From: Ceratotherium simum simum
Lineage: Eukaryota; Chordata; Mammalia; Perissodactyla; Rhinocerotidae
Assembly (NCBI RefSeq): GCF_000283155.1
Contig: NW_004454170.1
Location: forward strand, 9,008,181-9,072,180
Reading direction: 5' to 3'
DNA: 64,000 nucleotides
The translations under genes were made by a program, and so were the position numbers. Shown in pieces: positions 38,401 to 46,499 of the stretch. The first letter of the stretch is position 1; every line of letters starts with the position of its first letter. A model generated the notes under the pieces. It had not been told where the DNA came from, made no database searches, and was given only the letters and a program-made list of their open reading frames with translations.

Positions 38401-40366
38401 GATAAAGACAGGTTAGAGAACCAAGTGGAGAGAAATTAAGAGAGGAGTAAAAATGAGATGAAGAGAAGGTCAAAGATTTGGAACAGGAGCTGGGATAGGG
38501 AGGAGAAGGAGGATATTAGTGGCTCATCTCTCTGTGATCCTCACTGAATTTTCTCTTCTGGACTGTGCATTTTTCATTTCATTAATTGATTAATTAATTG
38601 TGAAATGTTTGAGTTGAAAAAATTAAATCTCAGTGAATTATTAAGATATTAACTAAGTTTTTTTTGACATTGTGATCCATTTTGTACTGAAAGGTTCTTG
38701 CCAGTCACATTGACAAGTCCACTTGGCTAGAAGCTCAAGTGCGTCAGTTATTACAAATGGCTAACCAGCAACAAAATAAATTTGATCTGAGGCCTTTGGT
38801 GGAAGCGATTGATACAGTGAAACAGAAAATTACCCTGCTAGAAACCAATGATCAAAGATTAGGTATGTCTAATATTTTACTCTTATAATAATATACTCAG
38901 AAGAGAATGTTATTCTCTTTTGGTGACTCGTTTGTCTGCACGTGTTGGTGAAACAAGCAAACACCTGGCCAAATGGAGAGTCACAGCTGTCCAGGATAAA
39001 CAGTGGTTGAATCTGGTATTTGCGAAACAGAACAGCATGAGATTCTGGCCACTCAGGCAAAAATGACAGAGGGCCACAAGCAGGGGCTAGAACAGGCAAG
39101 GGGTGGAAATGGGCCAGGACATTCCAAGAACAGGGAGTGATGGTTTTTAAGGAGAGTGGAAAATAATGAGAAAACTAAGGGAGAGAAGTGGGGGGAACAT
39201 TGTTTTAAGTACAGAAAAATATAAAAGGGTTTGGCTGTTTAAAAGCCTTCTAGTTAGAAAGTGCTGGGGCTCACCGTGCTAACACATGCTAGTTGAATGC
39301 TGAGTGTGTCTTGTCTACACTTTGGGGAGCGTCAGTTTAAGAGGACGCCTTCTGGTGTCCTGGTTGCCACTCTTGGCAAGACATGCGATTCACTAACATT
39401 ATTAATACAAATGGTCCGGGGCAGCCCGGTGCGCGCGCTCCACTGCGGCGGCCTGGGGTTCGGAACCCCGGGCGCGCACGGATGCACCGCTTGTCAGGCC
39501 ATGCTATGGCTACATCCCATATAAAGTGGAGGAAGATGGGCAGGATGTTAGCCCAGGGCCAGTCTTCCTCAGCAAAAAAAAAAAGAGGAGGATTGGTATG
39601 GATGTTAGCTCAGGGCTGATCTTCCTCACACACACAAAAAAAATACAAATGGTCCATTGGTGGACACTGAATTTCGTTCATCTTTAGGATGTCAGAATTT
39701 TATTGGTTGTCTTCAGATAACAAATTCCACTTTGGGAAAATTCTAAAGATAATATTAAGGCCTACGGAAACTTTTTTTTTCTTTGCAGTTGTTTTGGAAG
39801 GAGAGACTAACAAACATGATGCCCACATTAATATTCATAAAGCACAGCTGAACAAAAATGAAGAACGATTTAAACTGCTAGAAGGTGCCTGCTATAATGG
39901 AAAGCTCATCTGGAAGGTGACAGACTACAAGATGAAGAAGAGGGAGGCTCTGGACGGGCACACGGTATCCGTCTTCAGCCAGCCCTTCTACACCAGCCGG
40001 TGTGGCTACCGGCTCTGTGCTAGAGCATACCTGAATGGGGATGGATCCGGGAAGGGGACGCACCTGTCGCTGTACTTTGTGGTGATGCGAGGGGAGTTTG
40101 ACTCACTGTTGCAGTGGCCATTCAGGCAGAGGGTGACCCTGATGCTTTTGGACCAGAGTGGCAAAAAGAACCACATTGTGGAGACCTTCAAGGCTGACCC
40201 CAATAGCAGCAGCTTTAAACGACCCGATGGGGAGATGAACATTGCCTCTGGCTGTCCCCGCTTCGTGGCTCATTCCACTTTGGAGAATGCCAAGAACACC
40301 TACATTAAAGATGACACCCTGTTCTTGAAAGTGGCTGTGGATTTAACTGACCTGGAAGATCTCTAG
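23194..40366 (+). CDS. TRAF5: TNF receptor-associated factor 5, 10 coding exons
   Basis: TRAF5 is a cytoplasmic adaptor that binds TNF-receptor-family tails (for example CD40, LTBR, OX40, CD27) and feeds NF-kB and JNK signalling. Coding segments are 23194-23411, 24403-24460, 26682-26783, 29193-29357, 29986-30063, 30396-30470, 33422-33514, 37146-37286, 38694-38862 and 39789-40366, in total 1677 nt or 558 residues plus stop; human TRAF5 is 557 residues from memory. Domains in order: RING about 45-84 (C45, C48, C60, H62, C65, C68, C81, D84); TRAF zinc fingers about 110-250; coiled coil about 250-395; TRAF-C/MATH about 402-550. All junctions are GT-AG and keep the frame. The start is chosen because the residues after it match the conserved TRAF5 N-terminus and the ATG follows a canonical acceptor at once. 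No frameshift or internal stop was seen, so the gene looks intact. TRAF identity is clear; the paralogue call rests on the TRAF5-specific N-terminus and the conserved C-terminal DLTDLEDL. Confidence 0.97.
23940..24350 (-). repeat. L2 LINE 3' end, antisense, in TRAF5 intron
   Basis: TTCTCATTCATTCATGGGTT, GTTCATTCAGCACCTGTGTG, AGTCTCTGCCCTCTAGAACG, GGAGGGAACAGCATGAGCAA. It ends about 50 bp before the 24403 exon. Confidence 0.75.
24403..24460 (+). CDS. TRAF5: TRAF5 coding exon 2 (end of RING)
   Basis: A 58-nt exon completing R73 and encoding up to E92. It contains the last RING ligands in the CPVD motif (C81, D84), the Asp form typical of TRAF RINGs. Acceptor TTTCTCTCCAG, donor GTAAGA. It enters in phase 2 and leaves in phase 0, so skipping it would shift the frame. 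Confidence 0.96.
24785..25680 (-). mobile_element. L1 LINE fragment, antisense, split by an ERE
   Basis: ATAGCTTTATTGAGATATAA, GGAACTGCCAGACTATTTTC, then after the SINE GTGGTTTTGATTTGCAGTTC, CATCTTTTCATGTGCTTGG and TTTTCTCCCATTTTGTGGAT. Reversed ORF2/3' region with decayed frames. Confidence 0.85.
25037..25234 (-). mobile_element. ERE SINE, antisense, with 15-bp duplication
   Basis: CCCCCAAAGCCCCAGTAGAT, CCTCAGCATGGCCGGAGAAG, GGGATCGAACCCGGGCC, GCTAAGCCACGGGGCCAGCC. The duplication TGTTATTGTCTTTTT is at 25022-25036 and 25235-25249. Inserted into the L1. Confidence 0.95.
25865..26280 (-). mobile_element. hAT-like DNA transposon copy, antisense
   Basis: CCTGTTTTTGTATGGCCTGT, GTTTTATTGGAACACAGTCA, GGCAGAGTTGAATCGTTGCA, TAAAGTTTGCCAACCCCTGG. 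Same family as 11194-11388 and 28147-28368. Contains a short L1-tail insertion at 25987-26062. Confidence 0.75.
25987..26062 (+). mobile_element. 76-bp L1 3'-tail insertion with duplication
   Basis: GAACTCTGTACTATTTTTGC, CTATTTCAAAATAAAAATTT is the 3' end of an L1. It is bounded by AAAAATCAAAAGAA at 25973-25986 and 26063-26076, so it is a severely 5'-truncated retrotransposition. Confidence 0.75.
26682..26783 (+). CDS. TRAF5: TRAF5 coding exon 3 (first half of zinc finger 1)
   Basis: A 102-nt exon, phase 0 at both ends, residues 93-126. It has C98/C99 after the RING and the first Cys pair of zinc finger 1 (C110, C116), ending in GRYQ. Acceptor TTATCTTTTAG. The donor GTTGGT is weaker than the others of this gene. 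Confidence 0.95.
26825..27200 (-). repeat. L2 LINE, antisense
   Basis: GTGACATGTATTGAACACCT, GTTCCTGGGCTAAGCAGGGT and later GGGCAAAAGGAACCATCAGG resemble reversed L2. Confidence 0.55.
27201..28146. other. TRAF5 intron, nothing recognised
   Basis: No confident repeats. The 175-residue minus-strand ORF (27299-27826) has no recognisable domain and is treated as chance. Confidence 0.4.
28147..28368 (+). mobile_element. hAT-like DNA transposon copy
   Basis: GGGGTTAGCAAATTGTTTCT, TTTTTTAGGCTTTGCAGGCC, CCAATAAAACTTTATTTCCA, GCTTGCCAACCCTG. Third copy of this family in the window. Confidence 0.75.
28369..29192. other. TRAF5 intron, CT-rich toward the next exon
   Basis: No repeat family recognised. 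28600-28740 and 28905-29190 are strongly pyrimidine-rich and lead into the acceptor at 29192. Confidence 0.45.
29193..29357 (+). CDS. TRAF5: TRAF5 coding exon 4 (zinc fingers 1-3)
   Basis: A 165-nt, phase 0-0 exon, residues 127-181. It supplies H128 and C132 (second half of finger 1), all of finger 2 (C139, C144, H156, C161) and the first half of finger 3 (C168, C171). Acceptor TATCTGTTGCAG after a long CT-rich stretch; donor GTAAAA. Confidence 0.96.
29535..29690 (-). repeat. L2 LINE 3' end, antisense
   Basis: TTCATTCATCATTGGCAAAA, CATTTGAGCACCTGCTGAGT, GATGCTAGATGCTGGGTCAC. Confidence 0.6.
29986..30063 (+). CDS. TRAF5: TRAF5 coding exon 5 (zinc fingers 3/4)
   Basis: A 78-nt, phase 0-0 exon, residues 182-207. 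It contains H183 and C188 completing finger 3, and C195 and C199 opening finger 4. Acceptor CTTTCTCTCTTTCAG, donor GTAACT. Confidence 0.96.
30396..30470 (+). CDS. TRAF5: TRAF5 coding exon 6 (zinc fingers 4/5)
   Basis: A 75-nt, phase 0-0 exon, residues 208-232. It holds H211 and C215 of finger 4, and C222 and C229 of finger 5. Acceptor CCATTTCGTAG, donor GTATGG. An acceptor at the later AG is ruled out because it would break the conserved VDEHLAVCPE block. Confidence 0.96.
30595..31030 (+). repeat. interspersed repeat of unassigned family, with (GATT)n
   Basis: The start TATTAGTTAGGGTTCTCCAG..AACAGAACCAATAGGAGATA and the end CCAAGCTGATACATAAAATT match a common mammalian repeat that I cannot name with certainty. 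A (TGAT)n run lies at 30679-30701. Confidence 0.6.
31221..31478 (+). mobile_element. ERE SINE with 14-bp duplication
   Basis: GGGGCCGGCCCGGTGGTGCA head, GGTTCGGATCCTGGACG, GTCCCATATAAAGTGGAGGA, TCTTCCTCAGC. Duplication AAAAGTATTGTTCA (31207-31220) / AAAAGTATTATTCA (31479-31492). Confidence 0.95.
31493..32510 (+). mobile_element. old L1 LINE 3' region, sense
   Basis: ATTCAGTTGGCTAATAGATG, CTCAATTTCACTCCTAAATA, GCACTTCTGCTAGGAATTTA, TTTTGGAATACTATGCATCT are degraded L1 ORF2/3'UTR text. A short L1 tail (ACTCCAAAATAAAAAGTTTA) at about 31633-31652 may be a separate copy. Confidence 0.7.
32688..32865 (-). mobile_element. L1 3' end, antisense
   Basis: TTTTATTGATGTCCTAATAG, GTGAGATTCCAGTTGTACAT, GTCAGTCACCATATAAATGT, CTTCCCCCTGGTATCCACC. 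The same subfamily ends the window at 63893. Confidence 0.75.
32866..33421. other. TRAF5 intron, nothing recognised
   Basis: Unassigned sequence up to the acceptor at 33421. Confidence 0.4.
33422..33514 (+). CDS. TRAF5: TRAF5 coding exon 7 (finger 5 end, start of coiled coil)
   Basis: A 93-nt, phase 0-0 exon, residues 233-263. It provides His residues of finger 5 (H241, H243, H249 are candidates), then charged heptad-like sequence. The acceptor is TCATATTGAAG, purine-rich next to the AG, so the pyrimidine tract lies a little further upstream. Donor GTAAAT. Confidence 0.95.
33655..33855 (-). repeat. MIR-like or other ancient repeat
   Basis: ATTATAGAACATTAGAACTG, GTCCAACCTCCTCATTCAGC, CCCCTGATTCTCAGTCCAG, CCATACTGCCTCT match a frequent ancient repeat whose family I cannot fix. 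Confidence 0.5.
34415..35105 (-). repeat. L2 LINE, antisense
   Basis: CATCCATTCATTCAACAAAC, ATGTCAGGTACAATCTTAGT, GAAAGGACATTCCAGAGGGA, GGAGCTAATGGAGGCTTTTA. Confidence 0.8.
35158..35365 (+). repeat. MIR SINE
   Basis: GGGCTCTGGAGCCAGAATCT, GGACAAGCTACTTAACCTCT, GATTAAATGAGATAATGTAT, GCACAGTGCCTGGCACATAA; well preserved. Confidence 0.88.
35383..35411. repeat. (GGT/GAT)n simple repeat
   Basis: GGTGGTGGTGGTGGTGGTGA followed by TGGTGATGGCGA. Confidence 0.8.
35690..36590 (-). repeat. L2 LINE, antisense
   Basis: GCATTCATTCATAAAATGTG, CGTGCCAGGCACTGTGCTAG, GCAGATCCTGTAGGGCCCG, CTTAGGTTTTTGGTATTTC. Contains a (TG)n run at 36355-36370. Confidence 0.8.
36627..36790 (+). repeat. MIR SINE
   Basis: ACGTGCTAGCCATATGCTGG, GCAGATTACTTAAACTCTCT, CATCTGTAAAATGGGACTGA, GGATTAAAAGAGCTAATGAA. 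Confidence 0.8.
37146..37286 (+). CDS. TRAF5: TRAF5 coding exon 8 (coiled coil)
   Basis: A 141-nt, phase 0-0 exon, residues 264-310. Rich in Lys, Glu and Leu with heptad spacing, as expected for the TRAF-N coiled coil that mediates trimerisation, followed by the conserved FAQLFGKNGSF block. Acceptor TTATTAG, donor GTGAGA. Confidence 0.96.
37350..37740 (-). repeat. L1-related fragment with internal 47-bp duplication
   Basis: AAAGCTGCAAGAATAAGATA, GTATATTCTCCATCCAGCTT, CCATTTGAGAGTAAGCAGTA, ATAACCCCTGTGCATTTACA. Orientation uncertain. Confidence 0.5.
37745..38693. other. TRAF5 intron, AT- then purine-rich
   Basis: No repeat recognised. 38330-38520 is strongly purine-rich on the + strand and produces a chance minus-strand ORF. 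Confidence 0.4.
38694..38862 (+). CDS. TRAF5: TRAF5 coding exon 9 (coiled coil)
   Basis: A 169-nt exon, residues 311-366 plus the first base of codon 367. It continues the coiled coil through the QQQNKFDLRPL and TVKQKITLLE blocks. The acceptor CTGAAAG is preceded by mixed rather than pure pyrimidines. Donor GTATGT. It leaves in phase 1. Confidence 0.95.
38863..39403. other. TRAF5 intron, nothing recognised
   Basis: Unassigned sequence between coding exon 9 and the ERE. Confidence 0.4.
39418..39641 (+). mobile_element. ERE SINE lacking its A-box segment, close to the last exon
   Basis: GGGGCAGCCCGGTGCGCGCG lacks the usual TGGCG-AGTGGTTAAG stretch. The B-box region and both 3' TCTTCCTCA blocks are present. 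Duplication AATACAAATGGTCC at 39404-39417 and 39642-39655. It ends about 150 bp before the acceptor at 39788. Confidence 0.93.
39789..40366 (+). CDS. TRAF5: TRAF5 last coding exon (TRAF-C/MATH domain)
   Basis: 578 nt completing codon 367 and encoding to residue 558, then TAG. It begins with the end of the coiled coil, then the receptor-binding TRAF-C beta-sandwich with YNGKLIWKV (about 402-410), FYTSRCGYRLCARAYLNGDG, LSLYFVVMRGEFD, WPFRQRVTLMLLDQ and the C-terminal DLTDLEDL. Acceptor TTTCTTTGCAG. A KKNHIVETF segment carries the one extra residue relative to the human protein as I remember it. Confidence 0.97.
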
Positions 40367-41166
40367 TCACTGTTTCTAGGGTGATAAAAGGACTTCTTGG
40401 GTGCAGAAACACGGAGGGGGACACGTTCGATTCTCATATTGACTGAATTTAGCCTCGGCACACATTTGTATTTGGCTTTTTGCCCTTAATGTTTGAAGTC
40501 AGCTTAAAACTTCTCAAGTGCTCTCTTCTTTTTACATCTTACCCTGTTCCAGTTTGAAACTTAAAACATTTATGATATCCTTTTGTTATTTATATTTTTA
40601 TATCTCTTAAAAGATGTTCAGTTTCTTGAAAGCAAAGTCTGGGGCATCTCTCTTTTACTGGTGCGTAGCATGGGATCTCAGGGTAGGTATTCTATAAAGT
40701 CAAATGTTATTGAGGACACAGAGATAGAATTCCCAATTGAAAATGCTTTGGTATTTTATTATTTGGTCTGCTGATTCTAGACCTGACGGTACCTGCAAAA
40801 GCCACTTTTTAGGGTAGGCTGTTCCAGTTAAGTAGATGGGTGGTATACTTACAAAGATAATATGCCCAGTTTGGATCAGACTTTTTTTGGTCACATACTA
40901 AATTTGTGGAAATTACTATATCTCTATTTTCATGAAATTTATCAGTAGTCAGCAAGCATGAGATTGCAAGGCTGCACAGGAACTGGTGAATGGAGTAAGC
41001 GTTTTCATTCTCTCTGCTGAAGTAAAGCAAAAAATACTGCATAGTATATATATAAGGAGATATAGCCATCCAACTGAAGTTCAGATTTTATTAGGTTCAA
41101 CCATGTGAAAAAACTTTGCATAGGTAAAAAATGTTCGCATATTAGCAATTTCATAAGGTTCAACTT

Positions 41167-41172
41167 AATAAA
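41167..41172 (+). terminator. candidate poly(A) signal AATAAA, proximal
   Basis: AATAAA about 800 nt after the TRAF5 stop, just upstream of the Tigger-like element. The downstream sequence is not clearly GT-rich, so use is uncertain. Confidence 0.3.
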
Positions 41173-41180
41173 TATCTATA

Positions 41181-41375
41181 GTCCTGCACCGCATAACGAT
41201 GTTTCAGTCATCGATGGACCATATATATGACGGGGATCCCCTAAGATTAGTACCATATACCCTAGGTGCATAGTAGGGTTTGTGTGAGTACACTCTATGA
41301 TGTTCACACAATGACAAAAATCGCCTAGGACACATTTTTCAGAACGTATCCCTGTCGTTAAGCAACACATGACTG
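41181..41375 (-). mobile_element. Tigger-like (pogo/Tc1) MITE in the TRAF5 3'UTR
   Basis: Imperfect terminal inverted repeats: GTCCTGCACCGCATAACGAT at the left and, reversed, CAGTCATGTGTTGCTTAACG at the right. The left end is preceded by TA. The interior (ACACTCTATGATGTTCACAC) matches a Tigger3/Golem-type consensus from memory. 195 bp, non-coding. Confidence 0.75.
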
Positions 41376-41621
41376 AATATATACATGTATATGTATACAA
41401 ATAGTTTAAAGGTATTTTGGTAATAATAGTAAATTAATGTGAGGATGGGCAGAATTTAGTATATGAAGGAGAAACTGTCATAAATGGATAAGAGGAATTG
41501 AAAACCTAGGGGGAGTTATTACAATTTCCCATGGGTGTCGGAAATACTCCCATCCAAAACTGACTGCCAAAAACAGTATCTCCTATTCTTTTTGAGAGGA
41601 CTTTTGACTTCATAAATTGGT

Positions 41622-41627
41622 AATAAA
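41622..41627 (+). terminator. candidate poly(A) signal AATAAA, middle
   Basis: AATAAA followed 20-40 nt later by GT-containing sequence (CTTGTGACTTGACTTGTC), a plausible downstream element. Confidence 0.4.
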
Positions 41628-42664
41628 ATGGGCATTTATATAAACTTGTGACTTGACTTGTCAAAGTCCTGAGTACTTTGTGAAGAACAGAAATGATTAT
41701 GTTCTTACGCCTCTATCTGTAGGGGTCTGAGGATGTATATACAAGTTGCAAGTCCTTCTGACTCTTGATAAGCCCGAGCTTAACCAAAATAATCGCAATT
41801 TTCCTGAGCCCTAATTCACTGTTATGCAACTGAGCATTGCTCACACTGGACAAGTGCCATGGGCTGAGGGTGCAGTTCACTTGGGTGATGACAATGCAGC
41901 TTACAACTTTTGAACAGTTAACCTGATAGAAGTAGCATGATTTATACCAGTGGTTTCTGGAATGATTGAAACTTAATCTCTTCTGTGACATTTTCAAGAT
42001 GCTGAAGACTCATACTACAAAAACCATCACAAAGAGTTAAATTCAAAGAAATAAGTTCACAATAGAAGTATACTAAATAACTACACTGTGGCTGCCAGTG
42101 AACTCTGGTACAGTTGATGGTTAACACACCTCAGACAAACTCAGGAAGCATTTCTCTAGACCATACAGCCAGACCCAGGTGGTTCTGTGTTTGTCTTCAA
42201 TGTTTCTCATCAACTTCAAGGTCACCCTTTGTAATCCTTGGGATTAGAAGATCATATTGTTGTAACTAGTTTTAAGTAGTTGAGGTGAAAAACATTTTAA
42301 TGTGAATTTATCAAAATACTGGTTTTGTGTTTTAACCAACTTCTCTACATAAAAAGTATGTCATGGCGTGGTTTGATTACAAGTTCAGAGTCCCTTCATC
42401 TTGAAACAGTGATCACAGAACAAGGTATTCTAGAGTAAAAAGCACTCCTTTCTCACAAAGTAAGAACTGTGATTTTTGTTTTAAAGAAGTGAATCCATGT
42501 AAAGTAGTTTTCCTCTTTTATGATCTGAACAGTTATTTTTATTCTATATCAGTAAGATTTAAATTTTTATTTCCATTTTGGTCTGATTTTGATTCCTGAT
42601 GAAAAGAAAACAGTATACTAGGCATAAGAGGGGAGTTAATAACCTTGAGAAAGGTATGTGCAAG

Positions 42665-42670
42665 AATAAA
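42665..42670 (+). terminator. candidate poly(A) signal AATAAA, distal
   Basis: AATAAA with GT/G-rich sequence immediately after it (GTAAGGTGGGGAGGTG). Its distance from the stop codon agrees with the expected TRAF5 3'UTR length. Confidence 0.45.
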
Positions 42671-42689
42671 GTAAGGTGGGGAGGTGCGG

Positions 42690-43200
42690 TACATATTAAT
42701 GCATACTAACAGATCTGAATTCTGACCCCGATCTCCAAATTTGATGTTTTCAGAGAAACAGGAAAAGTCAGGTTCAGTTCACAGTGCCAGTCTTGAATGC
42801 ACGTAAACGGGACAGAGAGCCACAAACCCGTTGTGTGGTCCCTTGGACAATCAGTCTACACTGTGACTACCTCTTTTCTCTTAGAAAGTGGTTGGAGACG
42901 TGGTCCTTTATCTTACATAAGAATTCTAAACTGGAGATAAAGCTTTGATGGGTGCACAGTAGGGGACCCAGGTGGTGAAATCACTTGAAAGCCCCACATT
43001 TTAGAGGAGGAGGAGGCTGCAAAGCATTTGGAGAAGGAATGGTCAGAGGTAAGAAAAGTATCAGGGCAGGTGGGAAGGGAAAAGCGTGTCAGCAGGGCCA
43101 AAGGTCACCCTGAGAACAGCAGTCGCTCTCAGTGCTCCCCATGTGGCTCCCTCCTCAGGCTGTCTCTCTGACCTGGCCTTTGCCTTAAGCTGCACTCATA
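42690..43200. other. intergenic, nothing recognised
   Basis: Sequence after the distal poly(A) signal with no repeat or gene I can support. Confidence 0.4.
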
Positions 43201-44270
43201 TATCCAAGTACATACTGACCATCTAAACTTAGAAGTTGCACAGGCACTTTAAAATCCACTTCACCATAACACCTGGAAATCTTCCCACTCTCCCCACCAC
43301 TGCCAACCTATGACTCCTGTTTATTCCCCCCAAGTTAATGACATCATTATCCAAGCCAGAAGCTTGGACACTATTCTAGATTCCTCCCTCACCTTCCCTA
43401 TCTCACCACCCACCCAGTCCTGCCAATTTGACCTCCAAATAATTTCTTTAAACAATTCCTGGCGCCGGCCCAGTGGCGCAGTGGTTAAGTTTGGCTCCCT
43501 CTGCTTCGTCGGCCCAGGGTTTGCAGGTTCAGATCCTGGGCGCAGACCTACATCGCTCATCAAGCCATGCTGTGGCAGTGACCCACATGCAAAATAGAGG
43601 AAGATGGGCACAGATGTTAGCTCAGGGCCACTCTTCCTCAAGCAAAAAGAGGAAGACTGGCAACAGGTGTTAGCTCAGGGCCAATCTTCCTCACCAAAAA
43701 AATAAAATAAACAATTCCTGCTACTTATCCCTACTGCCTACTACTGCCCTACTGCAAGCCTACATTTTTTGCTACACAATTGTTCTATTTTTTTTTTTTT
43801 GCCTCTTTCAAATCTAACCACACACTGCTACCCGGTAATATCTCTAAAATGAATAAGTGAGAATGACTCCCTGCCCCACCCACTGAGGCGCCATCACCCA
43901 GAGGACAAAGCCCAGCCTCCTTGGCGTGGCATACAAGGCCTCCCATGCCTGCCTCTGCCCCTCTGGCCTCACCTCCTGACAGTTCTCCTACTTCACATTT
44001 AGCAATAGCACACCAAGCTTTGACATTTGTGTTTGTGCCACACTTCTACCTGGAATACTCTACCCTTTCCTGTCTCTGCCTGGTGAATTCTTGCCCTTTT
44101 AAGATTCTCTCACCTCCTCCAGGATACCTTCCCAAACCAGCCTTATTCACTGCACATCCCAACCCCACCTTTCACTAGGCTAAGAGCCCCCGCTTTGTGC
44201 TGTATACTTCCTTGTCTATACTTCAATTGCTGGACTTTTCTTTTTCCCAGAAAACAATTGTTAATTGACT
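43200..44270 (+). repeat. L2 LINE, sense, split by an ERE
   Basis: ATTCTAGATTCCTCCCTCAC, AGGACAAAGCCCAGCCTCC, ACAAGGCCTCCCATGCCTG, CACCTCCTCCAGGATACCTT, TTCCTTGTCTATACTTCAA form a nearly continuous L2 3' half. Confidence 0.8.
43462..43708 (+). mobile_element. ERE SINE with 12-bp duplication
   Basis: GCGCCGGCCCAGTGGCGCAG head, CAGGTTCAGATCCTGGGCGC, AAGCCATGCTGTGGCAGTGA, TCTTCCTCA twice. Duplication AAACAATTCCTG at 43450-43461 and 43709-43720. A variant of the non-TATAAAG type. Confidence 0.95.
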
Positions 44271-44810
44271 AGATATTTGTCAGATTTTGCATGAGGTGCA
44301 AATAGAACAGATATTGTCCCTGCTCTCACAAAACTTATAATCTGGAGGCCAACCACAAGTGGTGAACCAAAATGATCAATATGTGAATGTACCCAGCCGC
44401 CTCTGTCTGCTAAAGACTTTGCCTCTCAACTCTTTTCCCCTGTGCCGTGAGAAAAATGCCTCTCTCAGAGCAGTTCCGAATGTTTGCGACTCAAAATAAG
44501 AGAATAGGCAGAAAACATTTGAAGGGAGAGCCCTAGGGGCAAAATTTATGAAGAAAAGCTAAACGAATCCACACAGGATTGGGGAGAATTAAAGTAGAGA
44601 GAAAATGAAGTATGAACCTGTGGGACTGTTGGAAACTGACTTGGGCCCCTTTGATGCTTTTTTCTTCCACGTTAAAGACTAAAAGACATTTTAAAATTAT
44701 TTTTGGCTGAGTTACACTTGTTTGAATGAAACTCCATGTGGAGACTAGACTCTGGCTCCAGGATTTATAAGGCATCTGAACAAATAAATATATAGCAATA
44801 TAAGTCACAC
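44271..44810. other. intergenic; short L2-like piece, otherwise unassigned
   Basis: 44270-44390 resembles a reversed L2 tail (GATATTGTCCCTGCTCTCAC). The rest is unassigned. Confidence 0.4.
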
Positions 44811-44814
44811 TAAA

Positions 44815-45920
44815 TGCCTTGAAGAAAATGACAGAGTGCCATGAAAGAATAATGGGGCCGGGGTGGGGAGAATATGTATATACTTAGGTTCGTCAGGCAA
44901 GGCCTTTATGCTGAGGGAACATGATATTTAGTGTTCACGTGACGTGTGTTCAGAATGCCCAGCACTTTTGAACACCTTTGTAATATCTGAGGAATTTCCT
45001 GTGAGAAAACGTGCCTCTGGGACCCCCTTTGCAGCAGAGGCATGTGACCTAGGTCCTACCAATCAGGCATTGTCATGCGAAACTTCAACCTGAAAAATGA
45101 AGTTGGAAAGATTCCAACTTTGTTTTGCAAGAAAGATTTGCAAGATGAAGAAGGAAATGTGCACAGCTCTGGCTACCCAGTGGTGAGGGTGGTAAGGGTA
45201 CCAGAGGCAGAGCTCTTGGCGCCCAGTCCTTATTTTTGTAGACTGTATTTGTAGAGGTTGTGGTTTTGGTGTCAAGTGGTGGCAGCAGCAGTGGACTTTC
45301 ACTCGAGCCTCTAGTGTCTGGGTCTTGTACCTGGCTGTGCTGCACCCACATCCGGCCTCTGGTCTTCCTGGAGCTTCTGTGGGATACATAATATTAGTCA
45401 AGTCCCTTTCTCAGCCAGAGCAGATTCTGTTTGCAACTAAGAACCTGACTGAATCAAGGTGAGACCCGAAAGATGAGTCAGCCATGGGAAGAGCAGGTGG
45501 GGTGAGACTTCTGGGCAGAAGGCACTGAGGAATAAGAGTTGGTTTAAGGAACCGAGAAGAGGCCAGTGTGGTGGGAGTCCATTAGAAGCGGGGAGAGTGG
45601 AACTCGACGTGGTCAGAAAAGGAAACAGGGCCCAGAATCCAGTGCTGAAGTCATGGCGAGGAGTTTGTGGTTTATGCAAAGTTTAATGAATCTTGACATG
45701 ATTTTGACAGGGGAATGCAGGATCTGATTAATGTGTTCTAAAAAACTGCTCCGTGTGGAGCATAAATAAGAAGGGGACAAGAGAGGACATGGGCAAAGTA
45801 TTAAGGTTACATCATACTGCAATTGTGTCTACATGTCTGTGCCCTTACTAGATCATAAATTCCTTCAAGTCAAAAACCATGTCTAATTCAAGCGCATAGA
45901 AGGTGCTCAGTGTATTAAAC
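44815..45920. repeat. L2 fragments of both orientations
   Basis: Antisense L2-like text at 44815-44925 and 45480-45790 (GAGGCCAGTGTGGTGGGAGT, GAATGCAGGATCTGATTAAT), then a sense L2 tail at 45795-45920 (CTAGATCATAAATTCCTTCA, GAAGGTGCTCAGTGTATTA). 44930-45480 holds nothing recognised. Confidence 0.55.
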
Positions 45921-46021
45921 AAAACTGCATATATACAATAATGCATTGAATTCTTATAACAAATCTGCTAGGCAGGTATTATGCCCATTTCATAGAGGAA
46001 AAAAACTGGTGATTAGAGAGA

Positions 46022-46255
46022 TCTATGTGCTAGGCACTGTCCTAAGAATTTTACACACTAATTATATATTAACACACTAATCCTCACAACAATTTCAGGA
46101 GGTATATGCTGTTTTATCCCCATTTTACAGATGAGGCACAGAGAGGTTATGTAAGAAGCTCGAGGTTACACAGCTAATAGGTGGTAAAGCCGGGATTTGA
46201 ATCCAGGCAGTTGGCTCCAGAGGCTCTACTCTTAACCAGCATGCAAGAGCGCCTC
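46022..46255 (-). repeat. MIR SINE, antisense
   Basis: CTATGTGCTAGGCACTGTCC, CCATTTTACAGATGAGGCAC, GGGATTTGAATCCAGGCAGT, CTACTCTTAACCAGCATGC; nearly full-length. A partial second copy precedes it at about 45942-46015. Confidence 0.88.
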
Positions 46256-46499
46256 ATATGGGTACTGATCGACTCTACATGTTTATAGAAAAATATAAAT
46301 TTAAATGAGTTAAAATATCATAAGAGTAACCACTAGAATAAAAGTTGGATGTATAACTTTCAAAACACTAGAGAAAAAAAAAATTTGGAAAAAGAAACTT
46401 TATCAAATCAAAGACAGAAAAGAGAAGAAAACAACAGGAAGCATGATACATAGAAAAAACAAGTTAGAATTAAATCCAAACATGTAAATATGAATGAGT

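Larger units (their letters stand above)
40367..42690 (+). other. TRAF5: TRAF5 3' untranslated region (end uncertain)
   Basis: AT-rich, non-coding sequence after the TAG with no splice evidence and no long ORF. Three AATAAA hexamers offer alternative ends. The most distal (42665) would give a 3'UTR of about 2.3 kb, close to the length I recall for the human transcript. A Tigger-like transposon remnant sits inside at 41181-41375. The end point is inferred. Confidence 0.6.
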
